Assembly (NCBI RefSeq): GCF_900101475.1
Contig: NZ_FMZV01000001.1
Location: 62,001-126,000 of the forward strand
Direction: 5' to 3'
Length of the DNA: 64,000 nt
Source: Ruegeria marina
GTDB taxonomy: Bacteria > Pseudomonadota > Alphaproteobacteria > Rhodobacterales > Rhodobacteraceae
This document shows positions 46,273 through 55,291 of the stretch, one piece after another (the first letter of the stretch is position 1; each line of letters begins with the position of its first letter). Below the pieces are notes generated by a model that saw nothing but the letters and a program-made list of their open reading frames with translations, was not told the DNA's origin and ran no database searches. A program made the translations under genes and the position numbers.

Positions 46273-47301
46273 CTATGGCGTGATCATCACCTTTCCGTCA
46301 GTCTTTTTCAGCGCCCCGGCCAAACCTGACACAACGTCACGCAGTCGAAGGTATCCTGATACATCGGTTTTCCAACGCCCATCGGCAAAGCGCGCTTGGA
46401 CCTCGGCCACCACGCGGGCCTGATCGGCGGGCGGTGTGGTCATCATCCATTGGGTGAGCCAGAACCCCTCGATTCGCTTGCCCATGAAGATCAGCTGCCC
46501 CATCTGGGTCAGCACTGGTTGTTCGGCATCGAGCTTGCCATAGGATATCCAGCGCGCGCCGTTGGGCATGGCGGCAAAGACGCGTTCCGAGGTCTGGTCC
46601 GACACCGCATCCAGGAACACGCGCGGTTTCAGCGCCCGGCTGATCGTGGCGAATTTCTGCCCCATCCCGGGGTCCGAGGTCACCAGCACCTCGGCCGCGC
46701 CCAGCGCCTTCAGCGGCTCCACCGCCTCGGCCCGGCGCACCAGCGCGATGGGGTGTAGCCCCAGGTCGCGGCCCAGCGCGATCATCAGCTTGCCCAGCTG
46801 GCTGGTCGCCGCCGACACGACGAAGGCCGCGCCCTCGGACCGCGCGATGTCGACCATGGCCATGGCCGTCATCGGGTTGACGATCTGCGCCGCGCCATCC
46901 TCGTCGCTGATATCCGGGCGCAGCGGGATGCACATCTGCGCCTGCGTCAGCGCAAATTCGGCCCAGGCGCCCGAGTCCGAGGCGACAAAGGCCACGCGTT
47001 GGCCCACCAGCCCCTCGGCGCCTTTTCCGGCAGCAACAACGTCTCCGCAGCCTTCAAAGCCCGCCGGTGCGCCCTTGACCCGGGGCTGGCCGTATTCGCC
47101 CTTGATGAAATGCAGGTCCGACGGGTTGACCGAGGCCATGCGCAGACGGATCAGCACCTGGCCGGGACCCGGGGTCGGCACCGCCACCTCACCCGGCTCC
47201 AGCCACTCGGCGGCATCGTCAATCGCCGGCCCGGTGGCCTTGCCGGAATAGCCATCGCCCGTTTGCAGCACGGCAAACATCTTTTCGGGAATCTCGGTCA
47301 T
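46273..47301 (-). CDS. MDR-superfamily oxidoreductase (zinc-less alcohol dehydrogenase / quinone-oxidoreductase-like)
   Basis: The start is ATG 47301 (342 residues), with GAGGA 6 bases upstream. The GroES-like N-terminal half has MASVNPSDLHFIKGEYG and PAGFEGCGDVVAAG. The Rossmann half has a Ser/Ala-rich dinucleotide motif (VVSAATSQLGKLMIALG). The Cys and His zinc ligands of classical alcohol dehydrogenases are not evident, so an NADPH-dependent enone, quinone or enoyl-thioester reductase is more likely. It is the first structural gene after the TetR regulator (19-base gap) and probably acts on the compound imported by the Liv-like system. Confidence 0.85.
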   Translation of the reverse strand: MTEIPEKMFAVLQTGDGYSGKATGPAIDDAAEWLEPGEVAVPTPGPGQVLIRLRMASVNPSDLHFIKGEYGQPRVKGAPAGFEGCGDVVAAGKGAEGLVGQRVAFVASDSGAWAEFALTQAQMCIPLRPDISDEDGAAQIVNPMTAMAMVDIARSEGAAFVVSAATSQLGKLMIALGRDLGLHPIALVRRAEAVEPLKALGAAEVLVTSDPGMGQKFATISRALKPRVFLDAVSDQTSERVFAAMPNGARWISYGKLDAEQPVLTQMGQLIFMGKRIEGFWLTQWMMTTPPADQARVVAEVQARFADGRWKTDVSGYLRLRDVVSGLAGALKKTDGKVMITP

Positions 47302-47320
47302 CTTTGTCCTCGTCAACGGG

Positions 47321-47995
47321 TCAGGAGGGCAGGGCGCGCAGGCCCTGCATCGCAAAGCGCACGATCTCTTCGGCGATCGCGTCGAATTTTTCCGGCGTGT
47401 CGCCGGGACGCGGGCGGAACCAGGCCACCGGCCCGTTCAGCGCGCTCATGAAGGTCTGCACGGTGATCGCCGGATCGGGACCGGCCCGCAGGCTGCCTTC
47501 GGCAAGCCCCTTGGCCAGCAATTCGCGGAACCGCGCCTCGTAGGCATCACGCCGGGCGATGTGCTGGGCCAGCGATTCCTTCTGGAACTCGGTCGTGGTG
47601 GTGTACCGGCGCATCAGCAACCCGTCCTTGAGCACCAGCATGAAGGAATGGTGTTGCAGCATTGCGCGTACATGGCCGCGCGCCATGGCCTCCAGTCGGT
47701 CAAGCACCGGCAGATCCGCAAAATACCCCGGGTCGGTGGCCTGGAACACGATATCCATGCCCCGGTCCCGCACCGCGTTGAACAGGTCCATCTTGGAGGG
47801 GAAATAGTGATAGACGCGCCCCTTGGTCGCCCCCAGGTGCCGCGCCACCGTGTCGATCGAGGTCGCATCGAAGCCGCGACTCTGGAAACACTCCGCGGCC
47901 GCCGTCAGCAGTTCCTCATACCTGTCGTTGCGGGCGTTGGTCGCGATATCGGTCACCGGCGGGGTCTCCTCTGAACGTGCAGCGGACATACTCAT
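47321..47995 (-). CDS. TetR-family transcriptional regulator, probable local repressor
   Basis: The product is about 224 residues from ATG 47995 (alternatives at 48007 and 47989). The N-terminal helix-turn-helix reads FDATSIDTVARHLGATKGRVYHYFPSKMDLF, with a short flexible tail before it; the C-terminal ~150 residues are the helical ligand-binding part. It heads the minus-strand operon of MDR enzyme, LivHMGF, acyl-CoA ligase and binding protein. Two palindromes with the same CATAC/GTATG half-sites cover its start codon and the 30 bases upstream, which strongly suggests autoregulation and control of the whole operon. The ligand may be the transported acid or its CoA ester. Confidence 0.9.
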   Translation of the reverse strand: MSMSAARSEETPPVTDIATNARNDRYEELLTAAAECFQSRGFDATSIDTVARHLGATKGRVYHYFPSKMDLFNAVRDRGMDIVFQATDPGYFADLPVLDRLEAMARGHVRAMLQHHSFMLVLKDGLLMRRYTTTTEFQKESLAQHIARRDAYEARFRELLAKGLAEGSLRAGPDPAITVQTFMSALNGPVAWFRPRPGDTPEKFDAIAEEIVRFAMQGLRALPS

Positions 47996-48025
47996 GGGTA
48001 TGATCAAACATACCGCCGGGTATGT
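47987..48025. promoter_or_regulatory. Tandem TetR operator: two CATAC...GTATG palindromes over the regulator start
   Basis: Site 1 at 48008-48025 is a perfect inverted repeat, ACATACC-GCCG-GGTATGT. Site 2 at 47987-48002 is CATAC-N6-GTATG and spans the ATG at 47993-47995. The centres are about 22 bases apart, roughly two helical turns, so two dimers could bind on one face. Position and symmetry fit a TetR autoregulatory operator. Confidence 0.7.
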
Positions 48026-48086
48026 CTGTCAACCGAACGTATTCGTGACGTGGCGGCAGGAGAAGGAATGGAATCCGACTGGGTGT

Positions 48087-48110
48087 GAAAACCCCCGCCG
48101 AAGCGGGGGT
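48087..48110 (-). terminator. Rho-independent terminator with UUCG tetraloop
   Basis: A perfect 8-bp stem (ACCCCCGC, 48091-48098, against 48103-48110) reads on the minus strand with loop TTCG and is followed by TTTTCAC. It is 25 bases past the stop of the interrupted coiled-coil gene and before the TetR operator. Confidence 0.8.
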
Positions 48111-48135
48111 CTGGACCGGCGACGGAATCGCCTGA

Positions 48136-48762
48136 TCAGTTGCTGATCAGGGCCCGCAGCGCCTGCGCCTGGACAGCAAGGGTCTCGGGCGCGGCCTTGA
48201 TGTCTTCCAGAATGCCCAAAATGCCGGTCCTGAGTGTGTCGTTCAGCGCGCTGTCCTCCAAGGCGGCGACCATCGTGTCATAGTCGAAACCCGATTGGGT
48301 CAGCATTCCTTCACTTTCCCAGCGGTCGATCAGATCACGGGCCGAGTCCAGTGCAGCCGACGTTTCCCCGATCGCTGCGCTAAACCCGTTGTCGACCGCT
48401 TGGAGTGCGTCATCCGCCGTGGCCGTCGCGACCTCGCCTGCGGCTTCGGCGGCTCGGGATTCTGCCTCTGTTGCGCGTTCAACCACGGAATCGATTGCCG
48501 CCGTGACGGTTTCGACCGCTGCATCGCGGGCTTCTCAAGCCTGTTCCAGGACCTGGCCGGTCGCCGTCCCAACCTCCTCACGCAGGGCTTCGGCAGACTG
48601 TTCAAGCTGTTGACCAAGCGTTGGCGAGGTACTGACTTCAGGTGTCACCTCGGCTGTGCCCGGTTTTTCGACGGCAGTCCGAGAGGGCTCGGTCCCGACG
48701 GTGAAGTAATAGGCGGCAGCACCTGCCGCAAGCAATCCGACAATGGCAAGAACGCGTGTCAT
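48136..48762 (-). pseudogene. Membrane-anchored Ala/Glu-rich coiled-coil protein interrupted by one in-frame TGA
   Basis: The frame starts at ATG 48762 (GGAGG 5 bases upstream; ATG 48765 also possible) with a TM/signal segment (VLAIVGLLAAGAAAYYFTVG) and a helical region, LGQQLEQSAEALREEVGTATG. It meets TGA at 48535-48537 and continues in the same phase without another stop to 48136: EARDAAVETVTAAIDSVVERATEAESRAAEAAG and so on, ending LRALISN. Upstream and downstream pieces share composition and heptad-like helical character, so one ~208-residue protein with a nonsense mutation is the simplest reading. A shortened ~75-residue product, or a sequencing error, remains possible. No family is recognised. 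The intact terminator downstream suggests recent damage. Confidence 0.7.
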
Positions 48763-48950
48763 CATGACCTCCAATGCATTTCTCTGGGATAGATGGAGAG
48801 GCGCGTTCTTGTCTGCCAGAGCGAAAACGCCGCTCGGTTCCAAGGTTGGCGAACCCCGGCGCTTTTTCGCCCGCCGATCGGGCGCAAAGCGGCAACCCCC
48901 CGCCATTACGTGCGCCATCGCAGAGCGATCAAGTACGCCAGAACAGACAA

Positions 48951-48981
48951 AAAAGCCCTTGAGCACGGCTCAAGGGCTTTT
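48951..48981 (-). terminator. Terminator downstream of tRNA-Asn
   Basis: A perfect 14-bp inverted repeat (AAAAGCCCTTGAGC, 48951-48964, against 48968-48981) with a 3-base loop begins 3 bases after the tRNA 3' end. The A/T ends of the stem provide a T-run in either direction. Confidence 0.85.
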
Positions 48982-48983
48982 CA

Positions 48984-49058
48984 TGGCTCCGGCGGTAGGG
49001 ATCGAACCTACGACCAATTGATTAACAGTCAACTGCTCTACCGCTGAGCTACGCCGGA
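48984..49058 (-). tRNA. tRNA-Asn (anticodon GTT), CCA encoded
   Basis: The 75-nt minus-strand sequence folds into a full cloverleaf. The acceptor arm pairs TCCGGCG with CGCCGGA, the anticodon loop is CTGTTAA, the T-loop is GTTCGATCC, and the gene ends with discriminator G and CCA. A terminator follows directly. Confidence 0.97.
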
Positions 49059-49136
49059 ACGGTTCGCGCCGTATAGCAACAGCGATTCCGGGCGTCCAGA
49101 GGGTTGGGCGGAATTTCATGCAATAATTGCGCCCCC

Positions 49137-50054
49137 TTAACCGAGGCGTTCAAACGTCGCGTCAGCGGCCAATTCGCCAATCGGCCTGATCCGGTCTTTT
49201 CCATAAAGATCAACCAGATGTGCAAAGACATTCCGTTCCGCCGCAGGCAGCAGGGCGCGCGGGGTGTCGGTATATATGCGCTCGGCCAGCAGGCGCGCGG
49301 TTGCCGCGCCGTCCGCCAGGGCGTCGAGGATCGCGGCTTCGCGTCCCATGCGGTGTTCGATCAGCCAGTCAAGCCGGGCCGCGGGCGCGTCGACAGGGGC
49401 GCCATGTCCGGGGTGAAACCTTCGCCAGTCCCGGGCGCGCAGACGGGCACAGGCGGCCATGAAATCCGTCAGGTCCCCATCGGGAGGCGAGACCAGCGAA
49501 CTGGCCCATCCCATCACGTGATCGGCGGTGAAACAGATGTCCTCCCAGGCCAGGGCGATATGGTTTCCCAGGTGGCCGGGCGTATGGATGACCTCCAGGG
49601 TCCAACCGTCGCCTGCTATGGTCTCGCCATCGGCGACGGTCCGGTCGGGGAGGAACCCGTGGTCTATCCCCTCGCCGCCGCCGGCCAGACCGCTGTTGGC
49701 CAGCGCTTGCATGACCGCACTGCGCCCCGCCTCGGGCCCGCCATAGGCCAGCACGGGCGCGCCGGTGCGTTCGGACAGGGGCCGGGCCAGCGGGGAATGA
49801 TCCAGATGCGTGTGCGTGACCAGGATATGGCTGATGCTCTGCCCCGGACCGAGCGCGGCCAGTATCGCTTCCAGATGCGCGGCGCTGTCGGGGCCGGGAT
49901 CGATCACCGCCAGTTCGCGGGTTCCCACCAGGTAGGTATTGGTGCCGCGATAGGTCATCGGCGAGGGATTGGGCGCCACGATCCGGCGCAGACCGGATGC
50001 CAGGTCGATGGCGGCGCCTACGGGCGGATCGAAATCGTCGGGTGGCTGCATCAT
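49137..50054 (-). CDS. Metallo-beta-lactamase-fold hydrolase (LACTB2-like)
   Basis: The 305-residue protein has the MBL metal motifs in order: LVTHTHLDHSPLARPL (H-x-H-x-D-H), HTPGHLGNH, FTADHVMGW and FHPGHGAPV. A C-terminal winged-helix-like segment (LARLDWLIEHRMGREAAILDAL) is typical of LACTB2-type hydrolases and endoribonuclease-like members. It is cytosolic, with no signal peptide. The actual substrate (RNA, thioester or other) is not predictable. It is divergent from the histidine kinase with only 41 bases between starts. Confidence 0.88.
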   Translation of the reverse strand: MMQPPDDFDPPVGAAIDLASGLRRIVAPNPSPMTYRGTNTYLVGTRELAVIDPGPDSAAHLEAILAALGPGQSISHILVTHTHLDHSPLARPLSERTGAPVLAYGGPEAGRSAVMQALANSGLAGGGEGIDHGFLPDRTVADGETIAGDGWTLEVIHTPGHLGNHIALAWEDICFTADHVMGWASSLVSPPDGDLTDFMAACARLRARDWRRFHPGHGAPVDAPAARLDWLIEHRMGREAAILDALADGAATARLLAERIYTDTPRALLPAAERNVFAHLVDLYGKDRIRPIGELAADATFERLG

Positions 50055-50095
50055 ATCCGTCTTTTGCTCTTTCGGGCTGCGGGTTACGCTTAGCC

Positions 50096-51424
50096 ATGAA
50101 ATTCCGTGGGCTCAAACATTATTCTCCGCGCAGCATCTATACCCGCGCCGCGATCATCATCGTGGTGCCGGTGATCGTCGTGCAGGTCGTGGTCTCATTC
50201 GTCTTCCTGCAACGCCATCTGGAAGACGTCACCAAGCAGATGACGCTGACCGTAGTGCGCGAGATCCAGATGATCGTACGACAGGCGCCGGAGGCATCGG
50301 ACCAGGAGCAATTGCTGGCGGCGCTCGCGCCGTTCCTTTCGCCCTTGCAAATCGATGTGCGCTTTGTCACACGCGATCAGGTTCCCGCTGCCGATCTTTT
50401 GCCCTGGATCGACTACACGGGCCGCCAGGTGCAACGCACCATCCGGGGCCGGCTGCCGGAGGTTCTGGCGGTGGAACTGCCGGACACCCGCCAGGCGCGG
50501 CTGTTTCTCGATACCGATCTCGGTCCGGTGGAACTCAGCTTCGATCGCCGCCGCATGTCGCCAGCCGCGCCACACCAGTTGATCGTGACGATGGTGTTCT
50601 TCGGTTTCCTGATGACGGCCATCGCTTTTCTTTACATGCGCAACCAGTTGCGCCCGCTCAAGCGCCTGGCGGATGCGGCCCAGGCTTTCGGGCGCGGCCA
50701 CACGGTGCCCTACAGCCCTTCGGGCGCGATCGAGATCAGGGCCGCCGGCAGCGCCTTTCTGGATATGCGCGCCCGGATCGAACGGCAAATCGAACAGCGC
50801 ACATTGATGCTCTCTGGAGTCAGCCATGACCTGCGCACGCCGTTGACCCGATTGAAACTGGGCCTGTCCATGCTTGATGAAGTGGACGCAGAGCCGATGC
50901 TTCAGGATGTGAACGAGATGCAGCAGATGCTTGATGGCTTTCTCGATTTTTCACGGGGTGCTACGGAAACGGCGCCCGAACCGGTAAACCTTGCCGATTT
51001 ACTGGGGCAGATCGTCGAGGACGCCCGCAGGGGCGGTGCCAGCGTCGAACTGATCGCTTGCGTGGGCTGCGAGGAAGGAACGAAGATCATGCTCCGCCCC
51101 ATGGCGCTGCGCCGCGCGGTCGAGAACCTGATCGGCAATGCCCTGCGCTATGGCAACCGGGCCGAGGTCAGCCTGGCCATGACCTCGAAATTCCTGCGCA
51201 TCCGGGTCGAGGATGACGGCCCCGGCATTCCCGCCGACAAACGGGCCGAGGCGATCAAGCCGTTCCAGCGTCTGGATCCGGCGCGCAACCAGAACAAGGG
51301 CGGCGGCGTGGGCCTGGGCCTTGCCATCGTGGCCGATGTCGCCCGCGCCCATGGCGGCGCGCTCCGGCTGGGCGACAGCCAACGCCTTGGCGGGCTATGT
51401 GCGGATATCGTGATCGGGCGGTGA
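50096..51424 (+). CDS. Sensor histidine kinase, EnvZ-like
   Basis: The start at ATG 50096 gives 442 residues beginning MKFRGLKHYSPRSIYTRAAI, with TM1 at ~20-42. A periplasmic part (~43-160), TM2 (~163-185), a HAMP segment (RNQLRPLKRLADAAQAFGRG), the H-box LSGVSHDLRTPLTRLKLGL, the N-box ENLIGNALRYGNR and the ATP-lid boxes VEDDGPGIP and GVGLGLAIV follow. The layout matches EnvZ/OmpR-class kinases. No response-regulator gene adjoins it here, so the partner is encoded elsewhere. It ends 4 bases before a convergent tRNA gene. Confidence 0.92.
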   Translation: MKFRGLKHYSPRSIYTRAAIIIVVPVIVVQVVVSFVFLQRHLEDVTKQMTLTVVREIQMIVRQAPEASDQEQLLAALAPFLSPLQIDVRFVTRDQVPAADLLPWIDYTGRQVQRTIRGRLPEVLAVELPDTRQARLFLDTDLGPVELSFDRRRMSPAAPHQLIVTMVFFGFLMTAIAFLYMRNQLRPLKRLADAAQAFGRGHTVPYSPSGAIEIRAAGSAFLDMRARIERQIEQRTLMLSGVSHDLRTPLTRLKLGLSMLDEVDAEPMLQDVNEMQQMLDGFLDFSRGATETAPEPVNLADLLGQIVEDARRGGASVELIACVGCEEGTKIMLRPMALRRAVENLIGNALRYGNRAEVSLAMTSKFLRIRVEDDGPGIPADKRAEAIKPFQRLDPARNQNKGGGVGLGLAIVADVARAHGGALRLGDSQRLGGLCADIVIGR

Positions 51425-51428
51425 GGCG

Positions 51429-51504
51429 TGGTAGGCCCGGCAGGATTCGAACCTGCAACCAAAGCGTTATGAGCGCTCTGCTCTAACCGTTGAGCTACAG
51501 GCCC
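51429..51504 (-). tRNA. tRNA with CAU anticodon, probably tRNA-Ile2 (lysidine type)
   Basis: The 76-nt minus-strand cloverleaf carries an encoded CCA, anticodon loop CTCATAA and T-loop GTTCGAATC. The anticodon arm and its flanks (GTTAGAGCAGAGCGCTCATA) resemble the minor tRNA-Ile whose C34 is modified to lysidine, rather than initiator tRNA. Elongator tRNA-Met cannot be excluded by eye. Confidence 0.9.
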
Positions 51505-51609
51505 GCCATGGGCCATGCCTAACACGATCTACACCCGCGTCAAGCCTGACCGTTGCAAGCGCGGGCACAATCGAATAACCCCCGCGCAAGCAATCGTGAG
51601 GATGGACCG

Positions 51610-52656
51610 ATGACAGCGGGCAAGAACGGCATCACCTATGCCGAGGCAGGCGTGGACATTGATGCGGGTAACGCGCTGGTGGACCGGATCAAGCCGGCCG
51701 CGAAACGCACCAACCGCCCCGGCGTGGCCAGCGGGCTGGGGGGCTTCGGCGCGCTCTTCGACCTCAAGGCGGCCGGGTATCAGGACCCGATCCTGGTCGC
51801 CGCAACCGATGGGGTAGGCACCAAGCTGCGCATCGCCATCGACACCGGCCTGGTTGGCGGCGTCGGCATCGACCTCGTAGCCATGTGTGTCAACGACCTG
51901 GTCTGCCAGGGGGCGGAGCCACTGTTTTTCCTTGATTATTTCGCAACCGGCAAGCTGGAAACCGATCAGGCCGCCCGCATCATCGAAGGCATCGCCGAGG
52001 GCTGCGTGCAGTCTGGCTGCGCCCTGATCGGCGGCGAGACGGCGGAAATGCCGGGCATGTACCCGGCGGGCGATTTCGACCTCGCGGGATTTGCCGTCGG
52101 CGCGATGGAACGTGGCTCCGCTCTGCCCGAAGGCGTGACCGAGGGCGACGTGCTGTTGGGGCTGGCCTCGAACGGGGTGCATTCCAATGGCTATTCGCTG
52201 GTGCGCAAGCTGGTCGAGATTTCGGGCAACACATGGGAATCGGATTGCCCCTTTGGCCCCGGCAAGCTGGGCGAGGCGCTGCTGACGCCGACCCGGCTCT
52301 ATGTCACCCAGGTGCTGGCCGCGATCCGGGCCGGTGGCGTGCATGCGCTTGCGCATATCACCGGCGGCGGGCTGACCGAGAACCTGCCGCGCGTGCTGCC
52401 CGAGGGGATGGGGGCGACGATCGACCTCGATACATGGGATCTCCCGCCCGTGTTCCGCTGGATGGCCGAAACCGGTGGTATCGCCGAGGGTGAGATGCTC
52501 AAGACCTTCAACTGCGGCATCGGCATGATCGTGGTCTGCGCCGCAGATCGGGCCGAGGCGCTGGCCGGGTTGCTGACCGAGCAGGGCGAGACCGTCGCGC
52601 GCATTGGCACCGTCACCACCACGTCGGGCATCGCCTATACGGGCAAGCTGCTGTGA
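51610..52656 (+). CDS. purM: Phosphoribosylformylglycinamidine cyclo-ligase (AIR synthetase)
   Basis: ATG 51610 has GAGGA upstream and gives 348 residues. Family motifs are [12 protein letters not shown], the glycine-rich [66 protein letters not shown] and [15 protein letters not shown]. It catalyses ATP-dependent ring closure of FGAM to AIR in purine synthesis. The stop overlaps the GTG start of purN, the usual alphaproteobacterial purMN pair. Confidence 0.98.
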   Translation: MTAGKNGITYAEAGVDIDAGNALVDRIKPAAKRTNRPGVASGLGGFGALFDLKAAGYQDPILVAATDGVGTKLRIAIDTGLVGGVGIDLVAMCVNDLVCQGAEPLFFLDYFATGKLETDQAARIIEGIAEGCVQSGCALIGGETAEMPGMYPAGDFDLAGFAVGAMERGSALPEGVTEGDVLLGLASNGVHSNGYSLVRKLVEISGNTWESDCPFGPGKLGEALLTPTRLYVTQVLAAIRAGGVHALAHITGGGLTENLPRVLPEGMGATIDLDTWDLPPVFRWMAETGGIAEGEMLKTFNCGIGMIVVCAADRAEALAGLLTEQGETVARIGTVTTTSGIAYTGKLL

Positions 52657-53249
52657 ATCCAAAGCGCGTCGCCATCCTGATTTCGGGCGGCGGGTCCAAC
52701 ATGGTCACGCTGGTCGACAGCATGACCGGCGACCATCCCGCGCGACCCTGTCTGGTGCTCTCGAACGAGGCAAGCGCCGGCGGTCTGGCCAAGGCCGCCG
52801 CGCGGAGTGTGCCCACGGCCGTGGTCGATCACCGGCCCTTCGGCAAGGACCGCGCCGCCTTCGAGGCGGAACTGATCAAACCCATTCTGGAAGCCGGGGC
52901 CGATATCGTGTGCCTCGCCGGCTTCATGCGGGTACTGACTGCCGGTTTTGTCGACCGGTTCCAGGGCCGGATGCTGAATATTCACCCCTCGCTCCTGCCG
53001 AAATACAAGGGGCTGCACACACACGCGCGCGCACTGGCGGCAGGGGATACCGAACATGGCTGTACCGTACACGAGGTGACGTCCGAGCTTGACGACGGCC
53101 CGATCCTGGGTCAGGCCCGGGTCGCCATCGAACCGGGCGACACGCCCGAGACCCTGGCTGCCCGCGTGCTGATTTGGGAACACAAGCTTTATCCTGCGGT
53201 GCTGCGGCGATTCGCGGCCGGAGACCGTCGCCCGGTCTGGTTGCCCTGA
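52653..53249 (+). CDS. purN: Phosphoribosylglycinamide formyltransferase (GART)
   Basis: The 198-residue enzyme starts with GTG inside the purM stop (GTGA). Motifs are [13 protein letters not shown], the catalytic Asn/His region [17 protein letters not shown] and [11 protein letters not shown] with the catalytic Asp. It transfers a formyl group from 10-formyl-THF to GAR. A weak AAACCC/GGGTTT hairpin lies just after the stop (53253-53279). Confidence 0.98.
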   Translation: MNPKRVAILISGGGSNMVTLVDSMTGDHPARPCLVLSNEASAGGLAKAAARSVPTAVVDHRPFGKDRAAFEAELIKPILEAGADIVCLAGFMRVLTAGFVDRFQGRMLNIHPSLLPKYKGLHTHARALAAGDTEHGCTVHEVTSELDDGPILGQARVAIEPGDTPETLAARVLIWEHKLYPAVLRRFAAGDRRPVWLP

Positions 53250-53375
53250 TGTAAACCCGATATCGCCGAATGGGGGTTTGCAGTTCTGCAGGTATGATCC
53301 TAATCTCATCGAACCCAGGCCGATCGCAGGGCAGGGACCGGATGCATAGAAAAGCAAGAGCAAGACATTAGCCGA

Positions 53376-54533
53376 ATGAAAACCCTGACCACGACGCAAG
53401 AGCTGGCCGATTTCTGCGCCACCGCCGCAACCCACGCTTATGTGACTGTCGATACCGAGTTTCTGCGCGAGCGTACGTATTACTCCAAGCTCTGTCTTGT
53501 CCAGCTGGCCTATCCCGGTGAAGGCGAGGAGAGCGCGGTGCTGGTCGATCCGCTTGCCGAGGATCTGTCGCTGGAGCCGCTCTACGAGCTTTTTCGCAAT
53601 GAAGCTGTGGTCAAGGTGTTTCACGCCGCGCGGCAGGACCTGGAAATCTTCTGGGTGGATGCAGGGGTCTTTCCTCAGCCGCTGTTCGACACGCAGGTCG
53701 CCGCGATGGTGTGCGGTTTTGGCGAACAGGTCGGATACGAAACGCTGGTACGCAAGATCTGCCGGCAGGGCGTGGACAAGACCTCGCGTTTTACCGACTG
53801 GTCGAGGCGGCCGCTGACCGACGCACAAAAGAGTTATGCGCTGGCTGATGTCACCCATCTGCGCCGGATCTACGAACATCTTTCCGCCGAGCTCGAGAAA
53901 TCCGGCCGCAAGCACTGGGTCGCGGAGGAACTGCAAACCCTGACCGACCCGGCCGTTTATGACATCCGGCCCGAAGAGGCGTGGCGGCGTATCAAGACCC
54001 GCACCACCTCGGGCAAGTTCCTTGCCGTGGTGCGTGAACTGGCGCAGTTCAGGGAAAGTTTTGCCCAGACCAACAATGTCCCGCGCAGCCGGGTGTTCAA
54101 GGACGACGCGCTGATCGAACTGGCGTCGACCAAACCGCGCACCCCGGCCGATCTGAGCGGCTCTCGCCTTCTGCTGCGCGAGGCCCGCAAGGGCGCCATC
54201 GCCGACGGTATCCTCGAAGCGGTCAAGCGCGGCGTCGAATGCCCGCCCGAGCGGATGCCCAAGGTCGAGAACGAGCGCGAAAATCTCCAGGTCAACCCGG
54301 CCCTCGCCGACCTTCTGCGAGTGCTTCTGAAAGCCAAGACAGAGAACGAGGGCGTGGCCGCCAAGCTGATCGCCTCAAGCGCCGATCTCGACATGATCGC
54401 GGCGGGTGAGCGCGGCGTTCCCGCGCTGTCCGGCTGGCGTTACGAGGTCTTTGGCGAGGATGCGATCAGGCTGTGCGACGGCAAGGTGGCGCTGGCCGCC
54501 AAGGGCCAGTCCATCCGGCTGGTTCAGCTTTAG
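53376..54533 (+). CDS. rnd: Ribonuclease D
   Basis: The 385-residue 3'-5' exoribonuclease has the DEDDy residues in YVTVDTEFLRERTYY, VFHAARQDLEIFW and QKSYALADVTHL. A helical HRDC domain follows (~210-290), with a second HRDC-like part near the end. It trims tRNA 3' ends. The gene stands alone, 126 bases after purN. Confidence 0.96.
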   Translation: MKTLTTTQELADFCATAATHAYVTVDTEFLRERTYYSKLCLVQLAYPGEGEESAVLVDPLAEDLSLEPLYELFRNEAVVKVFHAARQDLEIFWVDAGVFPQPLFDTQVAAMVCGFGEQVGYETLVRKICRQGVDKTSRFTDWSRRPLTDAQKSYALADVTHLRRIYEHLSAELEKSGRKHWVAEELQTLTDPAVYDIRPEEAWRRIKTRTTSGKFLAVVRELAQFRESFAQTNNVPRSRVFKDDALIELASTKPRTPADLSGSRLLLREARKGAIADGILEAVKRGVECPPERMPKVENERENLQVNPALADLLRVLLKAKTENEGVAAKLIASSADLDMIAAGERGVPALSGWRYEVFGEDAIRLCDGKVALAAKGQSIRLVQL

Positions 54534-54623
54534 GGATTGCCGCGCAATAGCGGGAAACGATCTTGCGCGTCCCGGACATGCGACATCAAGCAGGCCGAGC
54601 ATGCCTGGTGAATGCGTCGCGCT

Positions 54624-55148
54624 CTAGCGGCGTCGGGACTCCAGCGCGCCCTGCTGGCCCTCGACCCGGATCAGCTTGATGCCGGCAAGATCCTTGCGTG
54701 ACAGGTTGGCCGCCGCGCGAACGGTACGCGTGTTCTCCGGACCCTGCGGCGTTGCCTCCCTGGGATAGTTCACGCGGAACGTGTAGGCGATTATCCCGGC
54801 TTCGGTGTTCTCGTCGCTGATCACCCGGCGCAGCTCGGCATCATAGGCGCCCTGTCGATTGGCAACTCCCACCGCGTAGACAATGGCGCCGGTGGTGGTG
54901 GGTTCGACCTTCAACTCGGTCACGCGGGTGATCGGGACGGTGGCATCCACTGCATCGGGACGGTCGAACAGGCCCTTGCCGGAATTGCGCGGGATCAGCG
55001 GATTGACCTCGCCTTCGGTCGCGGTCGCCACCGGTGCGGGGTTCGAGGGGCCGAACCAGTTCGACGGGTTCACCCGCGACTCCCGCCAGCCACCGCAGGC
55101 ACTCAGCATCATCCCGGCAAAGACAAGAACGGTCAGTGGTTTCTGCAT
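54624..55148 (-). CDS. Conserved lipoprotein
   Basis: The start at ATG 55148 gives 174 residues with a lipobox (VLVFAGMMLSACGG), so the mature protein is lipid-anchored at Cys. The rest has an acidic, Pro-rich linker and then a beta-rich domain (VTELKVEPTTTGAIVYAVGVANRQGAYDAELRRV). I recognise no named domain, though similar lipoproteins are common in Rhodobacterales. It is convergent with rnd (90-bp gap without features) and divergent from sufE. Confidence 0.8.
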   Translation of the reverse strand: MQKPLTVLVFAGMMLSACGGWRESRVNPSNWFGPSNPAPVATATEGEVNPLIPRNSGKGLFDRPDAVDATVPITRVTELKVEPTTTGAIVYAVGVANRQGAYDAELRRVISDENTEAGIIAYTFRVNYPREATPQGPENTRTVRAAANLSRKDLAGIKLIRVEGQQGALESRRR

Positions 55149-55291
55149 GATGTGCGCGCGCCCCGTTTCGCATTTTCTCCGTTGTCTATCGGTTAGCGCA
55201 TCCCGGCCTGCTTGAAAAGCCATGCCGGGGGTGGACAGGCCGGGTCGGGCACCTTACCTCACAAGTGACCCGGTCAACAGAGCAGGAGCAA

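Noticed and set aside
48535-48537. Selenocysteine or programmed read-through at the in-frame TGA
   Set aside because: No selenoprotein-like context is seen, and the protein is a low-complexity coiled coil with no redox motif; a nonsense change is simpler.
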